Assembly (NCBI RefSeq): GCF_015182285.1
Contig: NZ_PRDM01000001.1
Span: 1,612,001 to 1,676,000 of the forward strand
Direction: 5' to 3'
Length of the DNA: 64,000 nucleotides
Source of the DNA: Flavobacterium hungaricum
GTDB lineage: Bacteria; Bacteroidota; Bacteroidia; Flavobacteriales; Flavobacteriaceae
This document shows, piece by piece, positions 25,331-33,261 of this stretch (its first letter is position 1; every line of letters begins with the position of its first letter). The position numbers and the translations under genes are program-made. The notes below the pieces were generated by a model. That model searched no databases. It had not been told where the DNA came from and was given only the letters and a program-made list of their open reading frames with translations.

Positions 25331-26263
25331 ATGATGAAATTCCCTAAAATTGACTTTCCCCGCTTAAAATCCAAACTACAGGTTAAATCGCCTTGGGACA
25401 GGATTATTATTATGCTGTTGAGTCTTTTAGTTACCATTCCGATATTCATTATACTGCATCAAAATTTAATAGACCTCGAATGGCCGTTTAATTTAGACCG
25501 CATCTTTATTTTTATTTTCGTATTTGCGGCCATCTTCTTTTTGTTAATGTATCTCAGAACGATCATTATACTTTGTATTGCGGTATATATTTTGGTTTTG
25601 TTTTACGGAAGTGTTATCGGAAATTATGGTTTCAGCGAAATTTCGGAAGACTATAATTCCATGATTTATACCATGTCGGATAATCCTTTTCCGCAGGATA
25701 TTGTAGTCGCCAAACTGCTTCCATTTCCAAATAAATCAAAAATTATAAATGCCATAGAATACCAGAACCCTAGAGTTCGAAATTTTGCCATTATGGCTAC
25801 TACAAAGCATTTTAAAGGCATTAGAGGCTATTCTGATTATAGAACCATCATTCAGTGCTTTGCGGTCTTTAAAGAGATTAACGGACGTTGGAATTACGTA
25901 AACGATCCCAAAGACGGCGATTACATTGCTACTGCCAGCGAGTCTTTAGATTATTTCTCTGGCGACTGCGACGACCATTCTATTTTAATGGCTGCCGCCA
26001 TTCGTTCTATTGGCGGTACTCCGAGACTTATCCATACCAAAGGCCATATTTATCCAGAAATTTTAATTGGTTCGATGATTGATCTTGAAAAAGTTAATTA
26101 CCTGATTAAGAATGTACTTTTTGTAAAAGAAAGTTCGGGTAAAAAAATACACTACCACATAGACGAACGCGGTCAGGTCTGGATGAACCTGGATTACACT
26201 GCCACATATCCCGGAGGCCCTTTTATGTACGAAGAGATTTTAGGAGCCTTAACGCTTAACTAG
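25331..26263 (+). CDS. Membrane protein with transglutaminase-like domain
   Basis: 310 residues from the ATG at 25331 (a TTG at 25322 and an ATG at 25334 are alternatives). Two or three hydrophobic segments lie at residues about 25-105 (IIIMLLSLLVTIPIFIIL and IFIFVFAAIFFLLMYLRTIIILCIA are parts). The soluble part has the transglutaminase/cysteine-protease core SGDCDDHSILMAAAIRSIG (near residue 215), where Cys, a later His (HIYPEILIG) and Asp (MNLDYTATYPGG) may form the triad. Such proteins act on peptides or proteins at the membrane. The start lies about 18 bp after the substrate-binding protein stop, suggesting one transcript. Confidence 0.8.
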   Translation: MMKFPKIDFPRLKSKLQVKSPWDRIIIMLLSLLVTIPIFIILHQNLIDLEWPFNLDRIFIFIFVFAAIFFLLMYLRTIIILCIAVYILVLFYGSVIGNYGFSEISEDYNSMIYTMSDNPFPQDIVVAKLLPFPNKSKIINAIEYQNPRVRNFAIMATTKHFKGIRGYSDYRTIIQCFAVFKEINGRWNYVNDPKDGDYIATASESLDYFSGDCDDHSILMAAAIRSIGGTPRLIHTKGHIYPEILIGSMIDLEKVNYLIKNVLFVKESSGKKIHYHIDERGQVWMNLDYTATYPGGPFMYEEILGALTLN

Positions 26264-26466
26264 TTTTTTTTAGATTTTAGATTTTAGAATGTAGATTGTA
26301 GATTTTAGATTGTAGAATTTAAAGAATAAAATCTGTAATGTAAGATCCTAATGTAAAATCGATATTCAACAATCCAAAATCTATTCCCTCCCGAGGTTTC
26401 GGGATCGGGACTAAAATCTACAATCTACATTCTAAAATCTAAAATCCAGAACCCAGAATCTACAAT
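26264..26466. repeat. Heptad inverted array (TAGATTT / AAATCTA)
   Basis: From about 26270 units of seven (TAGATTT, TAGAATG, TAGATTG) repeat about six times. From about 26410 to 26466 the inverse units (AAAATCT, ACAATCT, ACATTCT, AGAATCT) repeat about eight times. CCCGAGGTTTCGGGATCGGG near 26391 stands next to the right arm and matches the block at 22376 inverted. It follows the transglutaminase-like gene and can fold into a long imperfect stem. Confidence 0.75.
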
Positions 26467-26538
26467 TATTTGATTACTAATAATTTAATATTGATTTTTT
26501 TTGTATCTTTTCCTAGTTTAACTTTTAATCACAAAATC

Positions 26539-26907
26539 ATGAGAAACTCTAAATTATTTACTTTCGTAATTGCAATTGCTGTCGTATTTATGATTTCATG
26601 TCATAATAAAAGAAACAAACTGGTGAATTCATGGAAAGTAAGCGCTGTAGAAGCCAAAATACCACTTACAGATTCTGCAAAAAATGTAATTCTAACCAAC
26701 GGGATGCTTACTTTTACTGAAGACGGACATGTTACTGGTTTTTTACTGCGTGAAATAACAGATGGTACTTATGCGCTGACAAAAGGAGGCAAAAGTCTGG
26801 TTATTAAAGATGAAACTGGTACGCCTTACCCTTGTGAAAGTACCATATCTTCAGACAAACTAGTTTTAGATACCAAAGAAGTTAAGTTAACCCTAGATAA
26901 AATCTAA
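26539..26907 (+). CDS. Lipocalin-like lipoprotein
   Basis: 122 residues from the ATG at 26539, chosen because MRNSKLFTFVIAIAVVFMISCHN is a complete lipoprotein signal with the lipobox MISC; an upstream in-frame ATG at 26470 would bury it. The mature part, KLVNSWKVSAVEAKIP, GMLTFTEDGHVTGFL, GTYALTKGGKSLVIKD, follows the pattern of small lipocalin/DUF4923-type lipoproteins common in Bacteroidota. The ligand is unknown. Monocistronic: a terminator follows at 26949. Confidence 0.78.
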   Translation: MRNSKLFTFVIAIAVVFMISCHNKRNKLVNSWKVSAVEAKIPLTDSAKNVILTNGMLTFTEDGHVTGFLLREITDGTYALTKGGKSLVIKDETGTPYPCESTISSDKLVLDTKEVKLTLDKI

Positions 26908-26948
26908 AAAAATAATACAAACAATTGAACCTATCAAAATATATACAA

Positions 26949-26982
26949 GCCATTCTTTGTAGAAACAGAGAATGGTTTTTTT
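26949..26982 (+). terminator. Rho-independent terminator after the lipocalin-like gene
   Basis: CCATTCT, a 12-nt loop, AGAATGG, then TTTTTTT. It ends about 19 bp before the ABC-F promoter. Confidence 0.75.
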
Positions 26983-27000
26983 ATTTGCAAACAAAATAAG

Positions 27001-27122
27001 TATCTTTGCAGCACTTCAAAACACAATAAGAGTATGTGAAAAATAATTTCTTTCGGACATTTTAGCGAGTAACTGCAAATTGGCGGGACTCCATTTATTT
27101 ATCTCAAAAGAAAGAAATTATG
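27001..27122 (+). promoter_or_regulatory. ABC-F promoter and 5' leader with start-codon hairpin
   Basis: TATCTTTG (27001-27008) fits the -7 box, placing the transcript start near 27013 and giving a leader of about 107 nt. In it, ATAATTTCTTTC (27043-27054) is the exact reverse complement of GAAAGAAATTAT (27110-27121), which covers the region just upstream of, and the first two bases of, the ATG at 27120. An ATG-TGA start-stop (27034-27039) and an overlapping GTG-led nine-codon frame (27036-27065, MKNNFFRTF) lie just before or in the 5' arm. This is the architecture of translational attenuation; it has not been tested. Confidence 0.5.
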
Positions 27123-28706
27123 CTTATTCTTCAAAATACCTCATACCTGCATGAGAATAAAAACATGTTGTTTAAAAACATCAGTTTTACTATAAATAAA
27201 CAAGATAAAACGGCATTGGTAGGAAACAATGGAGTTGGAAAATCAACTTTGCTTAAAATTATTGCTGGTGAACTAAAACCTTTTTCAGGACAGCTTATTC
27301 AAAACTCGAAAGCCTATTTTGTGCCTCAGTTATATGGTCAGTTTAATGAATTTACAATTGCCGAAGCCTTACAAATAAAAGAAAAACTAAACGCACTTCA
27401 AGAAATACTTGAAGGTATTGTTACGGAAGAAAATCTTGAAATCTTAAATGATGATTGGTCTATTGAAGACCGATGCCGCGAAGCTCTTTTGCATTGGCAG
27501 CTCGCAGATTTAGATTGGAACCAAAAAATGAATACGTTAAGCGGAGGCCAGAAAACAAAAGTTTTTCTGGCCGGAATTATGATTCATCAGCCAGACTTGG
27601 TGCTGCTTGACGAACCGAGTAATCATTTAGACTTTGCGGGACGGGAATTATTGTATGATTTTATTCAAAATACGTCGAGTACAGTATTGCTGGTCAGCCA
27701 CGACAGAACTTTGTTAAATTGCTTAAATAAAGTTTTAGAAATGACCCAGAATGGGATTGCTGCTTATGGCGGTAATTATGATTTTTACAGCGAACAGAAA
27801 AAAATAGAAAACAATGCTTTGGAAAACGATTTGCAAAGCAAAGAAAAAGCATTGCGAAAAGCCAAAGAAAAAGAGCGTGAAACTATAGAACGCCAGCAAA
27901 AACTGGACGCCAGAGGTAAAAAGAAACAAGAGAAATCGGGTGTTGCCAGAATTATGATGAACACAATGCGAAATAAGGCCGAAAATAGCACTTCGAAAGT
28001 AAAAGACGTGCACGCAGAAAAAATCAGCGGAATCACAGATGATTTGCGCGAGTTACGTTCTTCAATCTCTTCTTTTGATCAGATGAAATTTGGTTTTAAT
28101 AACAGTAGTTTTCATAAAGGAAAAGTAATTTTTAAAGCGGCAAACATCAATTATAAGTATAATCATCATTCGATTTGGAAAGAGAATCTTAGTTTTGAGA
28201 TTGTCAGCGGTGATCGTTTGGTTATTAAAGGTTTAAATGGTTCTGGAAAAACGACTTTGATTACTATAATCCTTCAAAAATTACATCCTACAGAAGGAAA
28301 TGTACACTCAGCGATCAAAAAAACAATTTATATTGATCAAGATTATTCTTTGCTGGACAATCGTCTCAAAATTTATGAACAGGCAGAAAGCTTTAATGAT
28401 ACTGGTTTAGAAGAACATGAGATTAAAATGAGGCTCAGCCGGTTTCTGTTTTCACAAAAAGACTGGGACAAACCCTGTAACGCATTAAGCGGCGGCGAAA
28501 GAATGCGCCTGATGTTGTGCTGCTTAACGATTAGTAACGAGGCTCCTGAAGTAATTATTCTGGATGAACCCACAAACAATCTGGATATTCAGAATATCGA
28601 AATTCTTACGGCAGCCATTAACGAATATGAAGGTACGTTGATTGTTGTTTCTCATGATATGAATTTTCTGGACAGCATTCACATCAATAAAAATATATTG
28701 CTTTAA
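27120..28706 (+). CDS. ABC-F family ATPase
   Basis: 528 residues, two ABC domains and no membrane segments, as in ABC-F ribosome-acting proteins. Domain 1: Walker A GNNGVGKSTLL (about 35-45), signature LSGGQKTK, Walker B LVLLDEPSNHLD. The interdomain linker (about 225-320) is rich in K, E and Q and helical (KEKALRKAKEKERETIERQQ), the P-site tRNA interaction motif region. Domain 2: GLNGSGKTTLI, LSGGERMR, VIILDEPTNNLD. Members either tune translation (EttA, Uup) or protect ribosomes from antibiotics. The foldable leader fits the inducible protective type, but the drug class is not readable. Confidence 0.88.
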   Translation: MLILQNTSYLHENKNMLFKNISFTINKQDKTALVGNNGVGKSTLLKIIAGELKPFSGQLIQNSKAYFVPQLYGQFNEFTIAEALQIKEKLNALQEILEGIVTEENLEILNDDWSIEDRCREALLHWQLADLDWNQKMNTLSGGQKTKVFLAGIMIHQPDLVLLDEPSNHLDFAGRELLYDFIQNTSSTVLLVSHDRTLLNCLNKVLEMTQNGIAAYGGNYDFYSEQKKIENNALENDLQSKEKALRKAKEKERETIERQQKLDARGKKKQEKSGVARIMMNTMRNKAENSTSKVKDVHAEKISGITDDLRELRSSISSFDQMKFGFNNSSFHKGKVIFKAANINYKYNHHSIWKENLSFEIVSGDRLVIKGLNGSGKTTLITIILQKLHPTEGNVHSAIKKTIYIDQDYSLLDNRLKIYEQAESFNDTGLEEHEIKMRLSRFLFSQKDWDKPCNALSGGERMRLMLCCLTISNEAPEVIILDEPTNNLDIQNIEILTAAINEYEGTLIVVSHDMNFLDSIHINKNILL

Positions 28707-28752
28707 GAAGAAATTCTAATTTTTTTTATTGAATTTTAGTTTAAAACTTTGC

Positions 28753-28793
28753 GCAGTCAAATGACTTCATTATATTTGCAGTCAAATAACTGC
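28753..28793. promoter_or_regulatory. Twin operator-like repeats around the ArsR-operon -7 box
   Basis: GCAGTCAAATGACT (28753-28766) and GCAGTCAAATAACTGC (28778-28793) are near-identical and each contains an inverted repeat (AGTCA/TGACT; GCAGT/ACTGC). They flank TATATTTG (28771-28778). A dimeric regulator bound here would block the promoter. Confidence 0.6.
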
Positions 28794-28796
28794 ATA

Positions 28797-29114
28797 ATGG
28801 AAATTAGAAGAGATGTTTTTCAGGCTATAGCCGACCCTACTCGTCGTGCTATATTAAGTTTAGTGGCCGTTCAGTCGATGACGCCGGGGGCTATTGCAGA
28901 AAATTTTGAGTCATCAAGGCAGACCATTTCAAAACACATACAGATCTTAAGTGAATGTGAATTATTAAGCCAGACTCAAAACGGACGTGAAATTTATTAC
29001 CATTTAAATCCACAAAAGATGAAAGAAATCGACAATTTTATAGAGCCTTTCAGAAAAATGTGGGACGATCGTTTCAACAAATTAGAATCGATTATGAAAA
29101 ACTATAAAAAGTAA
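28797..29114 (+). CDS. ArsR/SmtB-type HTH regulator
   Basis: 105 residues from the ATG at 28797. The longer frame (28749) would read across the promoter and operator-like repeats. Residues 1-80 form a winged [23 protein letters not shown], then [24 protein letters not shown], a wing at [11 protein letters not shown], and a C-terminal helix. No metal-binding cysteines. This subtype is regularly coupled to SRPBCC (AHSA1) proteins, as here, and is probably an autorepressor acting on the twin sites at 28753-28793. The next gene begins 6 bp after its stop. Confidence 0.9.
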   Translation: MEIRRDVFQAIADPTRRAILSLVAVQSMTPGAIAENFESSRQTISKHIQILSECELLSQTQNGREIYYHLNPQKMKEIDNFIEPFRKMWDDRFNKLESIMKNYKK

Positions 29115-29120
29115 AATAAT

Positions 29121-29588
29121 ATGGAAAGAAAGACAAAAATCATTGCAGAAGAAGGTAAGCAGGATCTTGTAATTACCAGAGAATTTGATCTTCCGCTAGA
29201 ATTACTTTTTAAAGCTTATGAAGATCCAGAAATTGTTTCGCAGTGGATGGGAACAAAAGTTTTGAAACTTGAAAATAAAAAACACGGCAGCTGGGCATTT
29301 GAAACCAGCGATCCAAACGGAAATGTAGTTTTTAAAGCAAGTGGTGTTATTCATGATTTTGTACCAAACGAAAAAATAGTACGCACTTTTGAAATGGAAA
29401 ATATTCTTTTTGCACCACAGTTAGAGTTTCTGGAATTCGAAAAATTAACTGAAGACACCAGCAAATTGACCATGCAGATTATTTATAAATCTATCGAACA
29501 TAGATTAACACAGTTAAAACTGCCGTTTGCTCAAGGTTTAAATATGGCGCACAACCGACTAGAAGAAATTGTAAAAAAACTAAAATAA
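29121..29588 (+). CDS. SRPBCC/AHSA1-like domain protein
   Basis: 155 residues. The START-like helix-grip fold is seen in LVITREFDLPLELLFKAYEDPEIVSQWMGTKV (about 16-47 in all), GSWAFETSDPNGNVVFKASGVIHDF, and the long C-terminal helix (FAQGLNMAHNRLEEIVKKL). AHSA1-like bacterial proteins bind hydrophobic ligands or help stress responses; the ligand is unknown. It is second in the arsR-led operon, with 6-bp gaps on both sides, the usual gene pair for this regulator type. Confidence 0.88.
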   Translation: MERKTKIIAEEGKQDLVITREFDLPLELLFKAYEDPEIVSQWMGTKVLKLENKKHGSWAFETSDPNGNVVFKASGVIHDFVPNEKIVRTFEMENILFAPQLEFLEFEKLTEDTSKLTMQIIYKSIEHRLTQLKLPFAQGLNMAHNRLEEIVKKLK

Positions 29589-29594
29589 GTAATC

Positions 29595-29975
29595 ATGACA
29601 AAACGAAACAAAATTATTTATTGGATTGCTACGCTTTGGCTGGCATTAGGGATGACTGCTACTGGAATTGTACAAATTCTGCAGATCAAAGAAGAGGTTG
29701 ATATGATGAATCATTTAAGATATCCGCTTTACTTTCTGCCACTTTTAGGAATTTGGAAAATTTTGGGTGTTATCGCAATATTGATTCCTAAATTTGGGTT
29801 ATTAAAAGAATGGGCTTATGCTGGTTTTTTCTTTGCAATGTCTGGCGCAGTGGTTTCGCATTTGGCTTCTGGAGACGATGCAAAAGCGCTTTTTGGCCCT
29901 GCTCTATTAATTGTACTTACTATTGTTTCCTGGTATTTTAGACCAGAAAGCAGAAAAGTTATTTCTGTTAATTAA
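29595..29975 (+). CDS. DoxX-like membrane protein
   Basis: 126 residues with four hydrophobic helices (about 8-25, 44-63, 70-88, 97-113). RYPLYFLPLLGIWKILGVIAIL and KEWAYAGFFFAMSGAVVSHLASGD are characteristic of the DoxX-like family. Such proteins are often found with ArsR/SRPBCC genes and may act in membrane redox or thiol stress. It is third in the operon. No cofactor motif is evident. Confidence 0.85.
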   Translation: MTKRNKIIYWIATLWLALGMTATGIVQILQIKEEVDMMNHLRYPLYFLPLLGIWKILGVIAILIPKFGLLKEWAYAGFFFAMSGAVVSHLASGDDAKALFGPALLIVLTIVSWYFRPESRKVISVN

Positions 29976-29987
29976 AAAAATTGGAAA

Positions 29988-30545
29988 ATGAAAAAAGAAT
30001 TGACAATAGAACAACAGGAAGAATTACTAAAAATCTTAGAAATTCGTTTTGAGAAAAATATGTCTCGTCACAAAGACATAAAATGGGATAAAGTTGAAGA
30101 AAAGCTTAAAGCAAATACTTCAAAATTAAGATCGCTTGACGAAATGGAAAGAACTGAAGGCGAACCCGACGTGATTGGCTATGATAAAAATAAAAATGAA
30201 TATCTGTTCGTTGATTGTGCCGCAGAAAGCCCAAAAGGACGCAGAAGTATTTGTTACGATCATGAAGCGCTGGAAAAAAGAAAAGAAAACAAACCTGCCA
30301 ACAGTGCCATTAATATGGCGGAAGAAATGGGAATTGAAATTCTGGACGAAACCCAATACCGAGAATTGCAGAAACTAGGAAAGTTTGATGCTAAAACCTC
30401 CAGCTGGATCAAAACGCCGTCTGAAATTAGAAAACTGGGCGGTGCTGTTTTTTCAGATTTTCGTTATAATACTGTTTTTGTGTATCATAACGGTGCAGAT
30501 TCTTATTATGCCGCGAGAGGTTTTAGAGGAATATTGAGAGTTTAA
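29988..30545 (+). CDS. DUF4256 family protein
   Basis: 185 residues, soluble. The order LLKILEIRFEKNMSRHKDIKW, then EGEPDVIGYDKNKNEYLFVDCAAESPKGRRSICYD, then TQYRELQKLGKFDAKTSSWIKTP and GGAVFSDFRYNTVFVYHNGADSYY, is the whole DUF4256 domain as I recall it. Function is unknown; it is frequently the last gene of ArsR-SRPBCC operons, as here. The invariant-looking C-A-E-S-P-x-G-R-R stretch (residues about 77-86) might be an active or binding site, but this is speculation. Confidence 0.82.
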   Translation: MKKELTIEQQEELLKILEIRFEKNMSRHKDIKWDKVEEKLKANTSKLRSLDEMERTEGEPDVIGYDKNKNEYLFVDCAAESPKGRRSICYDHEALEKRKENKPANSAINMAEEMGIEILDETQYRELQKLGKFDAKTSSWIKTPSEIRKLGGAVFSDFRYNTVFVYHNGADSYYAARGFRGILRV

Positions 30546-30550
30546 TTTAA

Positions 30551-30680
30551 AGTTTCAGCGGGACGAAATATTTATAGAGATAATTAGTTTCATTGTAAAG
30601 AGCTCCAGCGGAGCGGCATATATAATAAAATATGCCGCTCCGCTGGAGCTCTTAGGGTGTTGTGTAATTAAAGCTATAAA
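30551..30680. repeat. REP-like repeats with a 24-bp perfect hairpin
   Basis: Around the core AGCTCCAGCGGAGC, 24-bp perfect arms (30598-30621 and 30630-30653) enclose an 8-nt loop. It is flanked by weaker copies of the same family: CAGCGGGACGAAATATTTATAG at 30557 and GCTATAAATATTTAATTCC at 30671. Related copies lie at 33262-33420. It follows the DUF4256 stop and may terminate that operon, but there is no T-run. Confidence 0.8.
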
Positions 30681-30740
30681 TATTTAATTCCTCTGGAATT
30701 TTAATTGTGCTGTCATTACATGCAATTTCGTCTGTAAAAA

Positions 30741-30800
30741 GATTATAACGAATTGCTTCGCCTATTCACTCTTTCAGGCTCGGGTGCGGGAATAGCTCCT
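30741..30800 (+). repeat. Cassette-flanking repeat, left copy
   Basis: Contains ATTGCTTCGCCTATTCACTC and TTTCAGGCTCGGGTGCGGGA. The same about 60 bp occurs in inverted orientation at 33048-33108 with few differences, bracketing the SDR-ABM-AraC genes. A shorter relative is at 55083-55113. Confidence 0.8.
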
Positions 30801-30826
30801 TGAAAATAACAAAACAATAAAACTTC

Positions 30827-30890
30827 GTCATTTTGGCTCATAGATCTTCCAAAATGACTAATTCGCTCCTCTCCTTTCTGCACAACTTTG
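30827..30890 (+). promoter_or_regulatory. Inverted repeat and promoter-like box before the SDR gene
   Basis: GTCATTTTGG (30827-30836) and CCAAAATGAC (30849-30858) form a perfect 10-bp inverted repeat. CAACTTTG (30883-30890) resembles a -7 box, 25 nt before the ATG at 30916. The inverted repeat is a candidate binding site for the local AraC regulator. Confidence 0.4.
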
Positions 30891-30915
30891 CATTATAATT
30901 TTAAAACAATAAAAA

Positions 30916-31722
30916 ATGCAAAAGACAATCTTTATTACAGGAGCATCTACAGGTTTAGGAAAAGCTACAGCTAAATTATTTCACAGCAAAGGCTGGCAGG
31001 TAATAGCTACCATGCGAAACCCAGAAAAAGAAACCGAATTAAATCTATTAGAAAACATCGTTTTACTTAAACTGGACGTCACAAATGCAGACCAAATTAT
31101 CGAAACGATCCAAAACGTTACGGCTGATTATTCGGTAGATGTGGTTTTAAACAACGCCGGTTATGGTTTAATCGGCGCGTTAGAATCTTTGACAGACGAG
31201 CAGATTTTCCGTCAGATCGAAACCAATTTGCTGGGCGTTATCCGAGTGTCTAAAGCTTTTACACCTCACTTTCGTGACAAGAAAAACGGATTATTTTTAA
31301 ACATCACTTCTACTTTCGGCTTTATGGGTTTTCCGACTTGTTCTGTTTACAGCGCCACAAAATTTGCCGTAGATGGTTTTTCTGAAAGTCTGGCTTCAGA
31401 ATTAGTTCAGTTTGGAGTTCAGGTAAAAGTTATTGCGCCGGGCGGTATGCAGACCGATTTTGCCGTTCGTTCTATGGAAGTCGGCCAGCATGAAGCTTAT
31501 GCCAAATTAACCGCAGAAGTGAGCAAAGGTTACAGTGCAGAACAATTGGCGAATTATACAAAAGTCGAAGATGTTGCGCAGATTGTCTATGAAGCAGCAA
31601 CAGATGGTAAAAAACAATTACGATATATCGCCGGAAATGATGCCAATGCGTTGTATAAGGAGCGTATTAGCACTGGAGCCGAAGCGCAAGTTGAGAACAT
31701 AAAAGCAATGTTTACTTTTTAA
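30916..31722 (+). CDS. SDR-family NAD(P)-dependent oxidoreductase
   Basis: 268 residues of the classical short-chain dehydrogenase type. The cofactor motif is TGASTGLGKATAKLF (residues 8-22), NNAG is at about 80, the catalytic Ser lies in LNITSTFG, and the catalytic Tyr and Lys in YSATK (about 150). The substrate cannot be inferred. It is followed 11 bp later by an ABM-like small protein and then an AraC regulator, so the three form one transcript. The cassette is flanked by inverted repeats at 30741 and 33048. Confidence 0.88.
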   Translation: MQKTIFITGASTGLGKATAKLFHSKGWQVIATMRNPEKETELNLLENIVLLKLDVTNADQIIETIQNVTADYSVDVVLNNAGYGLIGALESLTDEQIFRQIETNLLGVIRVSKAFTPHFRDKKNGLFLNITSTFGFMGFPTCSVYSATKFAVDGFSESLASELVQFGVQVKVIAPGGMQTDFAVRSMEVGQHEAYAKLTAEVSKGYSAEQLANYTKVEDVAQIVYEAATDGKKQLRYIAGNDANALYKERISTGAEAQVENIKAMFTF

Positions 31723-31733
31723 TTTTAATCCAA

Positions 31734-32039
31734 ATGAAAAATCAAGCTATAGAACTTACTACATTTAAGTTAAAAGGATTTACAACGCAGCAGTTTATCG
31801 ATGCTAATGGCGAAATTGATGTTTTTTTGAAACGTCAGAAAGGTTTTCGCAGCAGGACAATTTTCGAATTAAAGCGCGGCGTTGTTTACGATATGCTTTT
31901 GTGGGACAGCGTAGAAGAAGGAACAGCTGCCATGCATTTACTCATGAGCGAGCTCAGCGATTCGGTTGTTCACGATATGATTGATCAAAGTACCGTAAGC
32001 TGGAATATTGCGCCAATAGAACATTTCGTAAGTTTGTAA
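31734..32039 (+). CDS. Small dimeric alpha/beta-barrel (ABM-like) protein
   Basis: 101 residues. The layout, a beta strand (AIELTTFKLKG), a helix (TTQQFIDANGEIDVFLKRQKG), strand pair (FRSRTIFELKRGVVYDMLLWDS) and helix (VEEGTAAMHLLMSELSDS), fits the ferredoxin-like ABM/dabb superfamily of small mono-oxygenases and chaperone-like proteins. No cofactor motif is needed in this family. The position between an SDR and AraC suggests a joint role in small-molecule oxidation or detoxification. A second ABM-type gene is next to another AraC gene at 45112. Confidence 0.65.
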   Translation: MKNQAIELTTFKLKGFTTQQFIDANGEIDVFLKRQKGFRSRTIFELKRGVVYDMLLWDSVEEGTAAMHLLMSELSDSVVHDMIDQSTVSWNIAPIEHFVSL

Positions 32040-32057
32040 AGCTATAAATGAATTAAA

Positions 32058-32972
32058 ATGAAAAATCAGCCTCAAGTATTTCATACCCTTTCTGAACTGC
32101 ACAAAGCGATGGGACAGCCCAAACCAATGCATCCGCTCATTAGTATCATCAATTATGGTGAAGCTGTTTTTGATCCGAAGGATTTTGAGAACGGAATTAT
32201 TCTGGATTTCTATAAAATTTCTTTTAAAACTGCTTTTAACGGAAAAATAAAATACGGCCACGGTTTTTATGATTTTGAAGAAGGCGGTATGTCTTTTGTC
32301 GCTCCCGGACAGGTTTTAAAAATGCAGGAAGAAGAGGCCGATTACAGCGGTATGTCACTGCACATTCATCCCGATTTTATTCGTCCTTATGCTTTAAATA
32401 CTACTATAAAACAATACGGATTTTTTGGCTATACGGCTTCTGAGGGTTTGTATTTGTCTGAAAAGGAAAAAGAAACCATTTTGGACGTTTATAAAAACAT
32501 TCAAAATGAATTGAATGAACGTATTGATAATTTCAGCCAAGACGTAATGATTGCGCAGATTGAACTCCTGCTGAATTACAGCAATCGTTTCTATAATCGC
32601 CAGTTCATTACCAGAAAAGCAGTTAACAACGATGTTTTGGCAAAGCTGGAAAATCTTTTAAATAATTATTTTAATGATGAAAAAGCGCTTTTAAACGGTA
32701 TTCCAACCGTGGCTTTTGCTGCAGAAGAATTAAATCTTTCGCCAAGATATTTAAGCGATTTGCTGCGGAATGTAAGCGGACAAAATACACAGCAGTTCAT
32801 TCATGATAAATTGATTGAAAAAGCGAAAGAATACCTTGCAAAAGGTACTTTTTCAATTTCTGAAATTGCTTATAAATTAGGTTTTGAACATCCGCAGTCT
32901 TTTAATAAATTATTCAAGAAAAAGACTCATTCAACGCCTGTAGAATTTCAGCAGGCGTTTCATAAAAATTAA
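32058..32972 (+). CDS. AraC-family transcriptional regulator
   Basis: 304 residues. The N-terminal half is a cupin-like sensor (GHGFYDFEEGGMSFVAPGQVLKM, then GMSLHIHPDFIRPY). The C-terminal about 100 residues are a two-HTH AraC domain: TVAFAAEELNLSPRYLSDLLRNVSG and FSISEIAYKLGFEHPQSFNKLFKKKTHSTPVEF. It is the third gene of the SDR-ABM cassette, unusually downstream on the same strand, and probably controls it. It is clearly paralogous to the regulator at 42768-43664 (shared HPLIS, YDFE, APGQV and FYNRQFITR or YYDRQFITR segments). Confidence 0.9.
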   Translation: MKNQPQVFHTLSELHKAMGQPKPMHPLISIINYGEAVFDPKDFENGIILDFYKISFKTAFNGKIKYGHGFYDFEEGGMSFVAPGQVLKMQEEEADYSGMSLHIHPDFIRPYALNTTIKQYGFFGYTASEGLYLSEKEKETILDVYKNIQNELNERIDNFSQDVMIAQIELLLNYSNRFYNRQFITRKAVNNDVLAKLENLLNNYFNDEKALLNGIPTVAFAAEELNLSPRYLSDLLRNVSGQNTQQFIHDKLIEKAKEYLAKGTFSISEIAYKLGFEHPQSFNKLFKKKTHSTPVEFQQAFHKN

Positions 32973-33047
32973 AATATTTTGGTATAGTAAGTTAAGGTTT
33001 GCGTTTTTTTGTCATTTTGATTGCTATTATAAAACCAAATCTTTTTT

Positions 33048-33108
33048 CAGGAGCTAATCCTGCACCCGAGCCTGAAAGAGTGAATAGGCGAAGCAATCCG
33101 TTACAATC
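33048..33108 (-). repeat. Cassette-flanking repeat, right copy (inverted)
   Basis: Reverse complement of the 30741-30800 block: here it reads CAGGAGCTAATCCTGCACCC and then GAATAGGCGAAGCAATCC. Together the copies enclose 2.25 kb carrying three genes. Confidence 0.8.
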
Positions 33109-33261
33109 TTTTTTATTTTAAAGAAAAAACAAAAAAGAATTTCCACTTCTATCGGGGCTAGGGCTAACATTTTCATAAGAATGTTTTCGTTTTTTGTCTG
33201 ACAACATAAACAAGAAACCCACCAGATTTCTAAAATCTGTCGCGTTTAATTAAAATTAGCA

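Noticed and set aside
28749..28796. Longer start for the ArsR-type regulator
   Set aside because: Would run through the operator-like repeats and the -7 box; start at 28797 preferred.
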